The notes: a model not told the origin generated them from the sequence alone. A stretch of DNA of 64,000 bases from Salinicola endophyticus (GCF_040536835.1 NZ_CP159578.1:2294001-2358000); one strand, 5' to 3'; shown: positions 1 to 9,353, numbered from the stretch's first letter. Numbers and translations are program-made.

Positions 1-2
1 CC

Positions 3-1079
3 ATCACCACATTACTCTCGTGGACACTCGACCTGCCCGCCCTGGGGGTGGCCGTAGTCGGCGAGATTCCCGCCCACCTGCCGCCGCTCAGCCTGCCCTC
101 GCTCGACCCGTCCGTGTGGCGCGAGCTGCTGCTGCCGGCCTTTCTGATCAGCGTAGTGGGATTCATCGAGTCGGTGTCGCTGGCGCAGATGCTGGCCGCC
201 CGGCGGCGCGAGCGCATCTCGCCCGATCAGGAGCTGATCGGTCTGGGCAGTGCCAACCTCGCCGCCGCCTTCACCTCGGGCATGCCGGTCACCGGCAGCC
301 TGTCGCGGACCGTGATCAACTTCGATGCCGGTGCGCGGACCCCCGCCGCCGGCGCGCTGGCGGCGCTCGGCGTGGGTCTGGTGATCCTGTGCCTGACGCC
401 GCTGATCGCCTATCTGCCGATCGCCACCCTGGCCGCCAGCATCATCGTCTCGGCGATGACCCTGGTCGACCTGCCCGGGCTCAAGCGGACCTGGCGCTAC
501 TCACAAAGCGACTTCGCCGCCATGCTGATCACCATCGTGCTCACCTTCCTGGAAGGGGTAGAGGCTGGCGTGATGGCAGGAGTGGGCGTATCGCTGGCAC
601 TCTATCTCTACCGTACCAGCCGGCCGCACACCGCGGTGGTGGGCCGGCTGCCGGGTACCGAACACTTTCGCAACGTACGCCGCCACGAGGCCGAGATCGA
701 TGCCGAGATCGCGCTGCTGCGAATCGACGAGAGTCTCTATTTCGCCAACGCGCGCTATCTCGAGGATACCGTCTACGCGCTGATCGCCGATCGATCGGCC
801 ATGCGCCATCTGGTGCTCATCTGCTCGGCGGTCAATATGATCGACGCCTCGGCGCTGGAGAGCCTGGAAGCGATCAATGCGCGCCTGGCCGACTCCCAGA
901 TCGCGCTCAACCTGGCCGAGGTCAAGGGCCCGGTGATGGATCGGCTCAAGAAGAGCGACTTTCTCGACCACCTGAGCGGCGAGGTCTACCTCAGCACCTA
1001 CGCCGCCTGGACCGAGCTGCGCCACCGCCTGGACGATGAAGCCCGAGCCAACGCCGAATCACCGGACGCCGCCAGTTGA
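3..1079 (+). CDS. SulP family anion transporter, C-terminal part (truncated by window start)
   Basis: The reading frame is open to the first base of the window, so the true start lies upstream; what is visible is about 358 residues. Hydrophobic segments occupy the first two thirds, including a stretch with E-S-V-S-L-A and a G-M-P-V-T-G-S-L-S-R-T loop, both typical of the SulP/SLC26 membrane core. From about residue 220 the chain becomes soluble and reads as a STAS domain (ALLRIDESLYFANA, then a helix around MIDASALESLEAIN). SulP proteins carry sulfate, bicarbonate or other anions across the inner membrane; the substrate cannot be told here. The family is clear, the substrate unknown. Confidence 0.88.
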   Translation: MTTLLSWTLDLPALGVAVVGEIPAHLPPLSLPSLDPSVWRELLLPAFLISVVGFIESVSLAQMLAARRRERISPDQELIGLGSANLAAAFTSGMPVTGSLSRTVINFDAGARTPAAGALAALGVGLVILCLTPLIAYLPIATLAASIIVSAMTLVDLPGLKRTWRYSQSDFAAMLITIVLTFLEGVEAGVMAGVGVSLALYLYRTSRPHTAVVGRLPGTEHFRNVRRHEAEIDAEIALLRIDESLYFANARYLEDTVYALIADRSAMRHLVLICSAVNMIDASALESLEAINARLADSQIALNLAEVKGPVMDRLKKSDFLDHLSGEVYLSTYAAWTELRHRLDDEARANAESPDAAS

Positions 1080-1110
1080 GGCCTTAGAGCTCATTTCCAA
1101 ACTTTCTGAC

Positions 1111-1200
1111 GATGGGCGCCGGAGGCAAGGCAAAGCGAGGGTCCTTTGCCAGGGATGGCAAAGGTAGCGCCCAGGGAGGGGTTCACAGCGCCCTCGCGAT
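1111..1200. repeat. Structured intergenic element with nested inverted repeats
   Basis: The gap between the SulP gene and the AGE gene (both end here) holds nested complementary arms. The inner pair cctttgcc (1143-1150) and ggcaaagg (1157-1164) forms an 8-bp stem with a 6-nt loop. A second pair is gggcgc (1114-1119) with gcgccc (1167-1172), and a third gcgaggg (1135-1141) with ccctcgc (1191-1197). The second and third pairs cannot both form in one simple fold. It may act as a bidirectional terminator. It looks like a dispersed intergenic repeat of the kind found in this family, but no second copy was seen in this window. Confidence 0.45.
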
Positions 1201-1250
1201 GCCCTGCCGCCGGACAAGCCCACGCCGTCTAGCGGTTGTGAAAGACCCTC

Positions 1251-2483
1251 TTAGGCATCGGCGAACCCGCCGCCGATGACGTGCCCCGGTCTCTCCAGCC
1301 CTTCGCGGCGACGCAGGATCGGCAGCAGCAGATAGCAGGTGGCCAGTGGGCGGCGGTCGGTCTTGCCCAGCGGGCTCTTCTCACGCGAATAGGGGCGATT
1401 GTCCGCGGTCAGCGTGGCATACCAGCCCCCACGTGCGCCGTCGATCATATGCTGGCCGCAGTAGTCGGCGATGCGGTCGTACCAGCGCCAGTAGCGCGGC
1501 TGCCCGGTAGCGTCGCCGAGCAGCGCCGCGGCGGCCAGGCTCTCCGCCTGAACCCAGTGCTGCTTGTCACGATTGACCACCTCGCGGCGCATGTCCACGC
1601 CGCTGAACAGCCCGCCATGCACACCATCCCAGCCCGCCTCCATCGCCCCTGCGAATAGCGACCCGGCGGTATCCAGCAGCCAGCCACGCGCACTTGGCAC
1701 CCACGCGGCGAGTCGCGTCATCAGCTTGGCCCACTGGGCGAGATGGCCGATCTGAAAGCCCCACGGGCGGTAGCGGTCATCGGGGCGGTAGCGGTGCAGC
1801 TCGAAATCCACCCGCCAGTCGCGATCGAAGTGCTCCCATAGCCAGCCGCCGGCGAGCGGTGCCAACTGCTGCCAGACGCTGCGGGTGACACTCAACGCCC
1901 GCGCCAGAGGCTCGGCATCGCTGCTCACCGCCTGGCAGGCCAGCAGCGCCTCGCACATCTCCAGGTTGGCGCGCTGACTGCGGTAGGGTGCGATCCGCCA
2001 GCGCGCATCCGCCGAGTCGGCGTAGCGTCCACTGCCAGTTTCGTAGAAATGTTTGTCGATTAGTGCCCGTACCCGCGTCAGCCCCGCCACCGCCTCGCCG
2101 ATACCAGCGTCCAGGGCCACCGCATAGGCCTCGAGCACCCGCGCCAGCCCCAGACAGCGCTGGACCTCGTCTTCCGGCGTGGCGCCATCGAGCAGCCAGG
2201 CGTAGCCCTGAGTTCGCGTCTGGTAGTGGTGCTCTTCGAGAAAACGCAGCCCGTGGCGCGCCCAGTGCAGATACTCCGGCTCGCCGCGATACACCGCGTA
2301 GCGCGCATAGTTGATCACGAAGCCGGCGCTGGAGAGCAGATGGCGCCGCTGGGGCTGAAGTCGTTCGCCGCTATCGGTGAAGGCGTGGAAGAATCCCGCC
2401 TGGGTATCGATGCAACGCGGGTGGTAGAACCCCATGAGGCTATCGATCTGGTGAGCGACTTGAGAGGCTGAGGTCAACGGCAT
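1251..2483 (-). CDS. AGE-family sugar epimerase/isomerase (mannose isomerase-like)
   Basis: The product is about 410 residues, the normal size of the N-acylglucosamine 2-epimerase (AGE) superfamily, whose (alpha/alpha)6 barrels isomerise free sugars such as mannose/fructose or epimerise cellobiose. Visible family features are a G-F-F-H-A-F start of the barrel, R-R-H-L-L-S-S-A-G near residue 50, W-x-W-E-H-F-D near 210, R-P-W-G-F-Q-I-G-H near 240 and G-G-W-Y-A near 355, the sort of His/Arg/Trp-rich active-site lining expected. The ATG at 2483 was chosen; a TTG two codons upstream is also possible and is better spaced from AAGGA. It is divergent from the CsiR-type gene. Which sugar it uses cannot be told from sequence alone. 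Confidence 0.75.
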   Translation of the reverse strand: MPLTSASQVAHQIDSLMGFYHPRCIDTQAGFFHAFTDSGERLQPQRRHLLSSAGFVINYARYAVYRGEPEYLHWARHGLRFLEEHHYQTRTQGYAWLLDGATPEDEVQRCLGLARVLEAYAVALDAGIGEAVAGLTRVRALIDKHFYETGSGRYADSADARWRIAPYRSQRANLEMCEALLACQAVSSDAEPLARALSVTRSVWQQLAPLAGGWLWEHFDRDWRVDFELHRYRPDDRYRPWGFQIGHLAQWAKLMTRLAAWVPSARGWLLDTAGSLFAGAMEAGWDGVHGGLFSGVDMRREVVNRDKQHWVQAESLAAAALLGDATGQPRYWRWYDRIADYCGQHMIDGARGGWYATLTADNRPYSREKSPLGKTDRRPLATCYLLLPILRRREGLERPGHVIGGGFADA

Positions 2484-2629
2484 GGGCAAAGCATCCTTAG
2501 GATCGCTCCATCTGGTGTAACCTGCAGGCCGGTGCGATGCAATGCGTCTCTGGTCGCGCTTCTCAAGGCATCGATATTTTCGTTCAATATCTACATCTCT
2601 TCCTCATTCACCGTCTCGGTCGACTCACC

Positions 2630-3337
2630 ATGCCATCCGCCACGCCCCAGGGCGCTCCCAGCGCCGCGCCCCAGAGCGCCGAAGCCGCCTATACCGCGCT
2701 CAAGCGCGATCTCGTACGGGGCCACTACGCCCCGTCGGAGAAGCTACTGATGAGCGAACTCAAGGCGCGCTACGCCATCGGCGTCGGGCCACTACGCGAG
2801 GCGCTGACCCGTCTGGTGGGCGAGCGCCTGGTGACCAGCATCAGCCAACGCGGCTACCGCGTGGCGCCGATGTCACTAGGCGAACTCGAGGCGATCTACG
2901 ATGCGCGTGCCGAACTCGAGGGGCTGCTGACCCGGCTGGCCATCGAACGCGGCGACGACACCTGGGAAGCGGCGATCCTGGCCGCAGCGCATCGCCTGTC
3001 TCGGGTCAGCGAGCTGCACTCGGGTGATGACATGCTCGATCTATGGGATGCCCGCCATCAGGCGCTGCATGCGGCGATCGTCGCCGGCTGCGGCTGCCCC
3101 CCGCTGCTGCAGGCCCGGGCGGCGCTGTTCGATCAGGCCCAGCGCTACCGCCACCTGTGGCTGCACCAGACGGTCTTCTCGGCCGAGGCGCTGACCACCA
3201 AGCGAGTCGAGCACGCGGAACTGGTCGAGCGCGTGCTGGCGCGCGACGCCGAGGGTGCCGCGCGCGCACTACGTGACCATCTACTGACGCCGGTGGCGAT
3301 CATCCAGCGACGGCTGATAGAGCGTGGCTGGGCGTGA
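2630..3337 (+). CDS. csiR: GntR/FCD-family regulator, CsiR type (glutarate-responsive repressor)
   Basis: A 235-residue protein with an N-terminal winged helix (about residues 15-80, including GVGPLREALTRLV and a QRGYRVAP wing) and a C-terminal FCD ligand domain (about 90-225). From memory it matches Escherichia coli CsiR over almost the whole length, for example in YAIGVGPLREAL, DLWDARHQALHAAIVAGCG and DHLLTPVAIIQ. CsiR is a repressor that senses glutarate. Here the gene faces, tail to tail and 23 bp away, a glutaryl-CoA dehydrogenase operon, so control of that operon is the natural inference. The upstream frame stays open, but the ATG at 2630 matches the family start. The divergent AGE gene is a second possible target. 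Confidence 0.85.
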   Translation: MPSATPQGAPSAAPQSAEAAYTALKRDLVRGHYAPSEKLLMSELKARYAIGVGPLREALTRLVGERLVTSISQRGYRVAPMSLGELEAIYDARAELEGLLTRLAIERGDDTWEAAILAAAHRLSRVSELHSGDDMLDLWDARHQALHAAIVAGCGCPPLLQARAALFDQAQRYRHLWLHQTVFSAEALTTKRVEHAELVERVLARDAEGAARALRDHLLTPVAIIQRRLIERGWA

Positions 3338-3360
3338 ACGGAGCATGGGCATGAACGGTC

Positions 3361-4578
3361 TCAGCCAATCACGCCGCGCTCGCGCAGCGCCTCCCAGTCC
3401 GCCGCGCCGGGGCCCAGCCACCCTTCGAGCACATCGAGGGTGTGCTCGCCCAGCCGCGGCGGCATACCCGACGCACCCAGGCGCTCGCCATCCAGCTTGA
3501 TCGGATTGCCGACCAGATGTGCGACGCGGCCATCGTCGCCACGGCGCTCGATCTGCATACCACGATGGCGTACCTGCGGGTCGTCGAACACCTGATCCAG
3601 GGTGTTGATCGGCCCGCTCGGCACCCCCGCCCGTTCCAGCGCCAATAACCAGTCGTCGCGGCGGCGCTCGACCAGGCGCGCCGCCAACTGCGCCACCAGC
3701 AGCTCGCGGTGATCCACTCGGGCAGCGTTGGTGGCGAAGCGCGGATCGTCGGCCAACGCCGCCAGCGAGAGCACCTCGCACAGACGCCGGAACTGGTCAT
3801 CGTTGCCCACGGTGATGATCAGATGGCCATCAGCGGCGGCAAATGCTTGATAAGGCACGATATTGGGATGAGCGTTGCCCAGGCGCTGGGGCACGCTGCT
3901 ACTGGTGAGATAGTTGAGCGCCTGATTGGCCAGCACGCCGACCTGCACATCGAGCAGCGCCATGTCGATATAGGCGCCCTTGCCATCGTGTTCACGCCGG
4001 CGCAGCGCCGCCAGAATGGCGTTGGCGGCATACAGCCCGGTGAAGATATCGGTGAGGGCAACGCCCACCTTGGTCGGCTCGCCGCCGGCCGCGTCGGGCT
4101 GCCCGGTGAGGCTCATCAGCCCGCCCATGCCCTGGATCAGGAAGTCGTATCCCGCCCGCGCGGCATAAGGGCCATCCTGACCGAAACCGGTGATCGAGCA
4201 GTAGACCAGGCCGGGGTTATCCGCCTGGAGACTGGCGTGATCGAGCCCGTAGGCCGCCAGTCCGCCCACCTTGAAGTTTTCGATCAGCACGTCGGCATGA
4301 GCCGCCAGCTGGCGCACCAGCGCCTGGCCCTCGGGGTCGGCGAGATCGATCGCCACCGAGCGCTTGCCGCGGTTGGCACTCAGGAAGTAGGCGGACTCCC
4401 GGGTGCCCGGCAGCCAGGGCGGCCCCCAGCCACGAGTGTCGTCACCCCGCCCGGGGCGCTCGATCTTGATCACCTCGGCGCCCAGATCGGCTAGTTGCTG
4501 GGTACACCAGGGGCCTGCCAGCACCCGCGACAGGTCGAGCACACGCAGGCCGGCGAGTGGAGGTTGGGCGTCACTCAT
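3361..4578 (-). CDS. CaiB/BaiF (class III) CoA-transferase, probable glutarate CoA-transferase
   Basis: A 405-residue cytoplasmic class III CoA-transferase, the usual length. The N-terminus LAGLRVLDLSRVLAGPW with DLGAEVIKIE is the family signature, followed by NRGKRSVAIDL, VLIENFKVG and the MGGLMSLTG region preceding the second domain. The ATG at 4578 lies 4 bp after the gcdH stop, preceded by GGTGAGG; an upstream in-frame start at 4614 would overlap gcdH and lacks family similarity. Cotranscription with gcdH suggests it activates glutarate to glutaryl-CoA using another acyl-CoA as donor, as proposed for gcdG-type genes in pseudomonads. The substrate is inferred from context only. Confidence 0.85.
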   Translation of the reverse strand: MSDAQPPLAGLRVLDLSRVLAGPWCTQQLADLGAEVIKIERPGRGDDTRGWGPPWLPGTRESAYFLSANRGKRSVAIDLADPEGQALVRQLAAHADVLIENFKVGGLAAYGLDHASLQADNPGLVYCSITGFGQDGPYAARAGYDFLIQGMGGLMSLTGQPDAAGGEPTKVGVALTDIFTGLYAANAILAALRRREHDGKGAYIDMALLDVQVGVLANQALNYLTSSSVPQRLGNAHPNIVPYQAFAAADGHLIITVGNDDQFRRLCEVLSLAALADDPRFATNAARVDHRELLVAQLAARLVERRRDDWLLALERAGVPSGPINTLDQVFDDPQVRHRGMQIERRGDDGRVAHLVGNPIKLDGERLGASGMPPRLGEHTLDVLEGWLGPGAADWEALRERGVIG

Positions 4579-4582
4579 GGCC

Positions 4583-5761
4583 TCACCCGAACGCCTGAAT
4601 GCCGGTCTGGGCACGCCCCAGGATCAGCGCATGGATATCGTGGGTGCCTTCGTAGGTGTTGACCGTCTCCAGGTTGAGCATGTGCCGGATCACCCCGAAC
4701 TCCAGCGAGATACCGTTGCCGCCGTGCATGTCGCGGGCGGCGCGCGCAATGTTCAGCGCCTTGCCGCTGTGGTTGCGCTTGATCAGCGAGATCATCTCCG
4801 GCGTCGCCTTACCGGCATCGAGCAGCTGCGCGACACGTAGACACGTCTGCAGCCCCAGGGCGATTTCGGTCTGCATGTCGGCCAGTTTGAGCTGGATCAA
4901 CTGGTTGGCCGCCAGCGGGCGGCCGAACTGCTGGCGGTCCAGGGTGTATTGACGCGCCGCGTGCCAGCAGAACTCGGCGGCGCCCAGCGTGCCCCAGGCG
5001 ATACCGAAGCGCGCCTTGTTGAGACAGCCGAAGGGCCCGCTCAGGCCAGCGGCACCGGGCAGCAGCGCCTCCTCTTCGACGAAGACGTCGTCGAGCACGA
5101 TCTCGCCGGTGACCGACGCCCGCAGCGAGGCCTTGGCCTGGATGGTAGGCGTGGAGAAACCCGGCGCGCCGCGCTCGACCAGAAAGCCTTTGATGCGCCC
5201 CTCGTGGGCATCGGATTTGGCCCACACCACCGCCACATCGGCGATCGGGCTATTCGTGATCCACATCTTCTGGCCGCTGAGCCGGTAGCCGCCGTCGACC
5301 TTGCGCGCCCGGGTCTGCATGCTGCCGGGGTCGGAGCCGGCGTTGGGCTCGGTAAGCCCGAAGCAGCCGACCAGCTCGCCGCGCGCCAGCCCCGGCAGCC
5401 AGCGCTGCTTCTGCGCCTCGCTGCCGTAGGCCTCGATCGGATACATCACCAGCGACGACTGTACACTCATGGCCGAGCGGTAGCCGGAATCGACCCTTTC
5501 CACTTCGCGCGCGATCAGGCCGTAGGCCACGTGGCTGGCCCCGGCGCCGCCGTAGGTTTCACTCACGGTCGCGCCGAGCAGCCCCAGCTCGCCCATCTCG
5601 GAGAGAATCTCGCGCTCGAAGCGCTCCGACTCGAATGCTTCCAGCACCCTGGGCTGCAACCGTGTCTGGCAGTAGTCCCGCGCCACCTGCTGGATCTGGC
5701 GCTCTTCATCGTCGAGCTGCTGGTCGAAGAGTAGCGGATCGTCCCACTGGAAACCGGACAT
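4583..5761 (-). CDS. gcdH: Glutaryl-CoA dehydrogenase
   Basis: A 392-residue FAD-dependent acyl-CoA dehydrogenase that oxidises and decarboxylates glutaryl-CoA to crotonyl-CoA, the end of lysine, glutarate and related catabolism. Family landmarks are [17 protein letters not shown] (about 135-150), [18 protein letters not shown], the [10 protein letters not shown] segment and, near the C-terminus, [17 protein letters not shown] with the catalytic-base glutamate in YEGT. The [13 protein letters not shown] segment is characteristic of GcdH rather than of straight-chain dehydrogenases. AGGAGG lies 9 nt before the ATG. It heads a two-gene operon with the CoA-transferase; a strong palindrome lies about 100 bp upstream of the start. 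Confidence 0.93.
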   Translation of the reverse strand: MSGFQWDDPLLFDQQLDDEERQIQQVARDYCQTRLQPRVLEAFESERFEREILSEMGELGLLGATVSETYGGAGASHVAYGLIAREVERVDSGYRSAMSVQSSLVMYPIEAYGSEAQKQRWLPGLARGELVGCFGLTEPNAGSDPGSMQTRARKVDGGYRLSGQKMWITNSPIADVAVVWAKSDAHEGRIKGFLVERGAPGFSTPTIQAKASLRASVTGEIVLDDVFVEEEALLPGAAGLSGPFGCLNKARFGIAWGTLGAAEFCWHAARQYTLDRQQFGRPLAANQLIQLKLADMQTEIALGLQTCLRVAQLLDAGKATPEMISLIKRNHSGKALNIARAARDMHGGNGISLEFGVIRHMLNLETVNTYEGTHDIHALILGRAQTGIQAFG

Positions 5762-5861
5762 GGCACACGCCTCCTGGCGCTATGTCGAAAGGAGAGAATG
5801 GCGCATGAAGACAGCGCCTGAGGAGCAGCGTACGCCAGGGCTGACAGAAGGGATATGCGAA

Positions 5862-5895
5862 AAACGTCGATATTCCATATGAAATATCGACGTTT
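5862..5895. promoter_or_regulatory. 34-bp near-perfect palindrome between cydC and gcdH
   Basis: The arms are aaacgtcgatatt (5862-5874) and aatatcgacgttt (5883-5895) around a central catatg (5876-5881). Every pair across the centre matches except c5875/a5882. It is AT-rich in a GC-rich region, lies 31 bp beyond the cydC stop and about 100 bp before the gcdH start. Its length and symmetry suit an operator for a dimeric or tetrameric regulator; CsiR encoded nearby is the first candidate. Alternatively it terminates cydDC transcription, since five T residues follow the stem on the minus strand. Confidence 0.55.
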
Positions 5896-5925
5896 CCATT
5901 GAGACACTGAGACTACTCGGCACTT

Positions 5926-7632
5926 TCAAGACATCGGCTGCAACGCGGCCCCCTGAGCGCCGGGTACCAGTCGCCAGCAGCTATCGCAGGGCGGTAGCGC
6001 GGCCGGTTCATGCGCCAGCAGCAGTGCGGTGCGCCCGGCCAGCCAGTGCGACAGCGCCGTTCTCACCACCTCCGCGGTTGCCGCATCCAGCCCGCTCAGC
6101 GGCTCGTCGAGAATCACCAGCGGCGAGTTGCGCAGCATCACCCGCGCCAGCGCCACCCGACGCGCTTGGCCACCGGAGAGCTGACGACCCTGCTCGCCGA
6201 CCCAGGTCTCTAGCCCCTGCGGCAGCGCCTCGGCCCACTCACGCAGAGCCACCTTTTCCAGCACCGTCCACAGCTGGGCGTCGCTGGCGGTGGGGTCGCC
6301 CATGCGCAGATTTGCCGCCAGCGTGTCGTGGAACAGCTCGCTGCGCTGGGTGAGGTAGCCGATGCGCGCACGCAGCGAATCCGGCGACAATCCGGCGACC
6401 CCATGATCATCGAAGCGCAGTTCGCCGATATCGGGATCGAAGGCGCGCACCGCCAGCTGCGCCAGGGTCGACTTGCCGCTGCCGGAGGCGCCGATCACCC
6501 CAACCTGCTGCCCCGGTGCCAGGACCAGGTCGACCCCGCGCAGAACCCAGCGCCCGCCCTGGCGCAACCCGATATCGCGATAGACCAGACTCGGTGCGGC
6601 ACCACCGCCCTGCAGACTCGCGCCCTCCTGCTCGGGCGTCAGCGCGGTCTGGGCATTGAGACGCTCCGCCGCGCGCTGGGTCGCGCCGAGCTGGGTGAAG
6701 GCCATCGGCAGGCCGCCGAGGCCCTCCGCCACGGCCAGCGTGCCCAGGGTCAGCATCACCATCTGTGCGCCACTCAGCGCAGCGCTCGACAGCGCCCCCA
6801 GGCCGAGTGCGAGCACACCCACGGCGGCAAGCTGAATCACCAGCGTGGTCAGCGCATTGGCTGCAGCGGTGCGCTTGCCCAGTTGGCGCTGATCGTCGAG
6901 CAGGCCCTGCTCCTCGGCCCGCCAATGGCCCAGATGCGTTTCCAGGGCACCATAGGCGGTGAGTTCGGCCAGCCCTTCCACCTGCTCCACCGCACGTACC
7001 CGCAGCGCCTCCTGGCGATCCACCCGGCGATGACTGGCACGCCAACCCCACACCGCGCAGCCCACCGTCAGCACCAGCCACAAGGGCACCAACAGCCCCA
7101 GCAGCAGCCAACCCGCCACGGGCAGGAACAGCATGGCGAACAGGGCGAAACCGAGAATCGCCGCCAGCGCCACCAGCGGCGGTGCCAGCAGGCGCAGATA
7201 GAGGTTGTCGAGGGTGTCGATGTCCGCGGTGAGACGATTGAGCCACTGCGCGGCGCGGGCGCGGGAGAGCGTGCGCGCGTCCAGCCGCACCAGCCTTGCG
7301 AACACCCCACCACGCAGATCCGCCAGCAGGCGCAGAACGGTATCGTGGTTGTAGAGCCGCTCGAGATAGCGGCTCGCGGTACGTGCCACGGCGAAGGCGC
7401 GCACCCCGCTGCCCGGCGCGAAGACATCGAAGAACACCGTTAGGGAGAGCGCCGCCACCGCGGTGGCGGTGATGAACCAGCCAGAGAGCGACAAAAGGCC
7501 CAGCGCGCTCACCAGTGTGGCCAGCATCAACGCGGCACCGAGCCACAGCCGACCACGTCGTGCACCGAGCACACCGAGCCATGGGCGCAGGCTGCGGTAG
7601 AGATGCGTCAGTCCCGTTGCCAACGTACTCAT
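5926..7632 (-). CDS. cydC: Thiol reductant ABC exporter subunit CydC
   Basis: A 568-residue fused membrane/ATPase half-transporter. The first half has about six hydrophobic segments; the C-terminal nucleotide-binding domain shows Walker A GASGSGKST (about 370), the signature LSGGQARRVALAR, and Walker B LVILDEP. CydDC exports cysteine and glutathione to the periplasm and is needed for assembly of cytochrome bd. The ATG at 7632 overlaps the cydD stop as ATGA, so the two subunits are translationally coupled. It is the last gene of cydABDC. Confidence 0.93.
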   Translation of the reverse strand: MSTLATGLTHLYRSLRPWLGVLGARRGRLWLGAALMLATLVSALGLLSLSGWFITATAVAALSLTVFFDVFAPGSGVRAFAVARTASRYLERLYNHDTVLRLLADLRGGVFARLVRLDARTLSRARAAQWLNRLTADIDTLDNLYLRLLAPPLVALAAILGFALFAMLFLPVAGWLLLGLLVPLWLVLTVGCAVWGWRASHRRVDRQEALRVRAVEQVEGLAELTAYGALETHLGHWRAEEQGLLDDQRQLGKRTAAANALTTLVIQLAAVGVLALGLGALSSAALSGAQMVMLTLGTLAVAEGLGGLPMAFTQLGATQRAAERLNAQTALTPEQEGASLQGGGAAPSLVYRDIGLRQGGRWVLRGVDLVLAPGQQVGVIGASGSGKSTLAQLAVRAFDPDIGELRFDDHGVAGLSPDSLRARIGYLTQRSELFHDTLAANLRMGDPTASDAQLWTVLEKVALREWAEALPQGLETWVGEQGRQLSGGQARRVALARVMLRNSPLVILDEPLSGLDAATAEVVRTALSHWLAGRTALLLAHEPAALPPCDSCWRLVPGAQGAALQPMS

Positions 7633-9353
7633 GAATTCGAGGCCTCCTGCCACAGGGTGCCGGGTGCGGTGATCAAGCGGCCGCCATCGAGGGCGAGCAC
7701 GCGATCGGCCATGGCCATGAGCGCCGGATGATGGGTCGCCACCAGCAGTGTGCGACCGCTGGCGGCGAGCCGCTGGAGCGCGGCCACGACCGCGCGTTCG
7801 GTCTCCGGGTCGAGGGCGGTGGTAGGCTCGTCGAGCAGCACCAGACGCGCCGGCGACAGGAAGATTCGCGCCAGCGCCAGACGCTGCCCCTCCCCCCCTG
7901 AAAGCCCGACGCCGCGCTCACCCAATGGGGTCTCCAGGCCAGATCCGGTCGCGCGCAGCCAGGCGCCCAGTCCGGCCTCCTCCAGCGCCTCGTGCAGCGC
8001 CGTATCGCTCGCCGCCGGCGCCACCAGGCGCAGATTCTCGGCTAGTGTGCCCTGGATGATCAGCGGACGCTGGTCGAGCCAAGCGATCGCCGCACCGGGG
8101 GCCACCGCGACGCGGCCGCGGTCGGCGGCGACGAAGCCGGCAATCAGTTGCAGCAGGCTCGACTTGCCACTGCCGGAGGGACCAACCAGAGCCACCACCT
8201 CGCCGGTTTCCACGCGCAGCGAGAGCGGCCCCAGCACCCGCTGTCGGCCGACATGGCTGAGCTCTACGGTCTCGAGTTCCACCGCTGCCGTCATCGTCCG
8301 GCTCGATGTTGGCGCCGCTGCAGGGTCCGTCTCTGGCACTGGCTCGTCGAGCAGCGCCATCAGCCCTTCCGCTGCCCCCAGCGCCGAGGCACGGTCATGG
8401 TAGTGCTGCGACAGCGTACGCAGCGGCTGAAAGAACTCCGGCGCCAGCAGCAGGATGAACAGGCCGCTGAACAAGCCCAGCTCGCCGGCCGGGCCATAGT
8501 CGATATAGCCCAGCAGGCCCAGGCCGATATAGATCGCCACCACCGCGACCGACACCGCGGCGAAGAACTCGAGCACCGCCGAGGAGAGAAATGCCACGCG
8601 CAGGGTACGCATGCTGCGCCGTCGATAATCATGGGCGACATCGCTTACCTCGGCGGTAGCGCGCTCACCAAGGCCGAACAGCTGCAGCGTGGTGATCCCG
8701 CGCACGCGGTCGAGGAAGTGGCCGGAAAGCCGCGTGACGGCACGAAACTGCGCCTCGTTCAAACGCTGCGCGCCCATGCCGATCAGCGCCATGAACAGCG
8801 GAATCAGAGGTGCGGCGATCAGTAACCAGACCGCGGCCAGCCAGTTGAGCCACAGCACCACCGCCAGATAGAGCAGCGGCACCGCCAGCGCCAGCATCAC
8901 CTGAGGACGAAACCGCGCGTAGTAGCCCTCCAGTGACTCGACCTGGTCGACCAGCTGGCTGGCGAGACCGGCGCTGTGCCGGGAGGCCAGGCGCACAGGG
9001 CCGAGCGCGTGGAGCTTGGCCAGCAGCTGCGCACGCACCGCGCGCTTCACTGCCAAGCCGCAGGCTTGACCGCTCACCTCCTGCCCCCACTGGGCGGCGG
9101 CGCGCAACGTCAGCGCCAGGCCCACCACCAGCAGTGCCGGCCACAGCTCGGCGATGCCCTGCTTGGCGATCACCGCCTGGTTCACGATCCAGGCCAGCCC
9201 GCCCAACTGAACCAGCGTGGCCAAGGCCGCAAGCAAACCACAGCCCAGCGCACGCCGGTGCCACGGCCGAATGGCCGTGGCCTGGGCTTCCAGCCACGCC
9301 CGCGACGGGTTGCGCGGACGTGAGCTGGCACCTGAACGCGACGCTCGGCTCAA
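7629..9353 (-). CDS. cydD: Thiol reductant ABC exporter subunit CydD
   Basis: A 574-residue partner of CydC with N-terminal membrane segments and a C-terminal ATPase domain: Walker A GPSGSGKSS, signature LSGGEGQRLALAR, Walker B LVLLDEPTTALD. The frame stays open upstream inside cydB, but the sequence there is out-of-frame cydB and not CydD-like. The likely start is a TTG at 9353 that overlaps the cydB stop as TTGA, and no ATG occurs near the expected N-terminus. Coupling to cydB places oxidase structural and assembly genes in one transcript. Confidence 0.92.
   Translation of the reverse strand: MSRASRSGASSRPRNPSRAWLEAQATAIRPWHRRALGCGLLAALATLVQLGGLAWIVNQAVIAKQGIAELWPALLVVGLALTLRAAAQWGQEVSGQACGLAVKRAVRAQLLAKLHALGPVRLASRHSAGLASQLVDQVESLEGYYARFRPQVMLALAVPLLYLAVVLWLNWLAAVWLLIAAPLIPLFMALIGMGAQRLNEAQFRAVTRLSGHFLDRVRGITTLQLFGLGERATAEVSDVAHDYRRRSMRTLRVAFLSSAVLEFFAAVSVAVVAIYIGLGLLGYIDYGPAGELGLFSGLFILLLAPEFFQPLRTLSQHYHDRASALGAAEGLMALLDEPVPETDPAAAPTSSRTMTAAVELETVELSHVGRQRVLGPLSLRVETGEVVALVGPSGSGKSSLLQLIAGFVAADRGRVAVAPGAAIAWLDQRPLIIQGTLAENLRLVAPAASDTALHEALEEAGLGAWLRATGSGLETPLGERGVGLSGGEGQRLALARIFLSPARLVLLDEPTTALDPETERAVVAALQRLAASGRTLLVATHHPALMAMADRVLALDGGRLITAPGTLWQEASNS

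Noticed and set aside
20-1039. Long open frame on the plus strand over the SulP gene
   Set aside because: Arg/Pro-rich translation without family features; it is the shifted shadow of the SulP frame, as often seen in GC-rich DNA.
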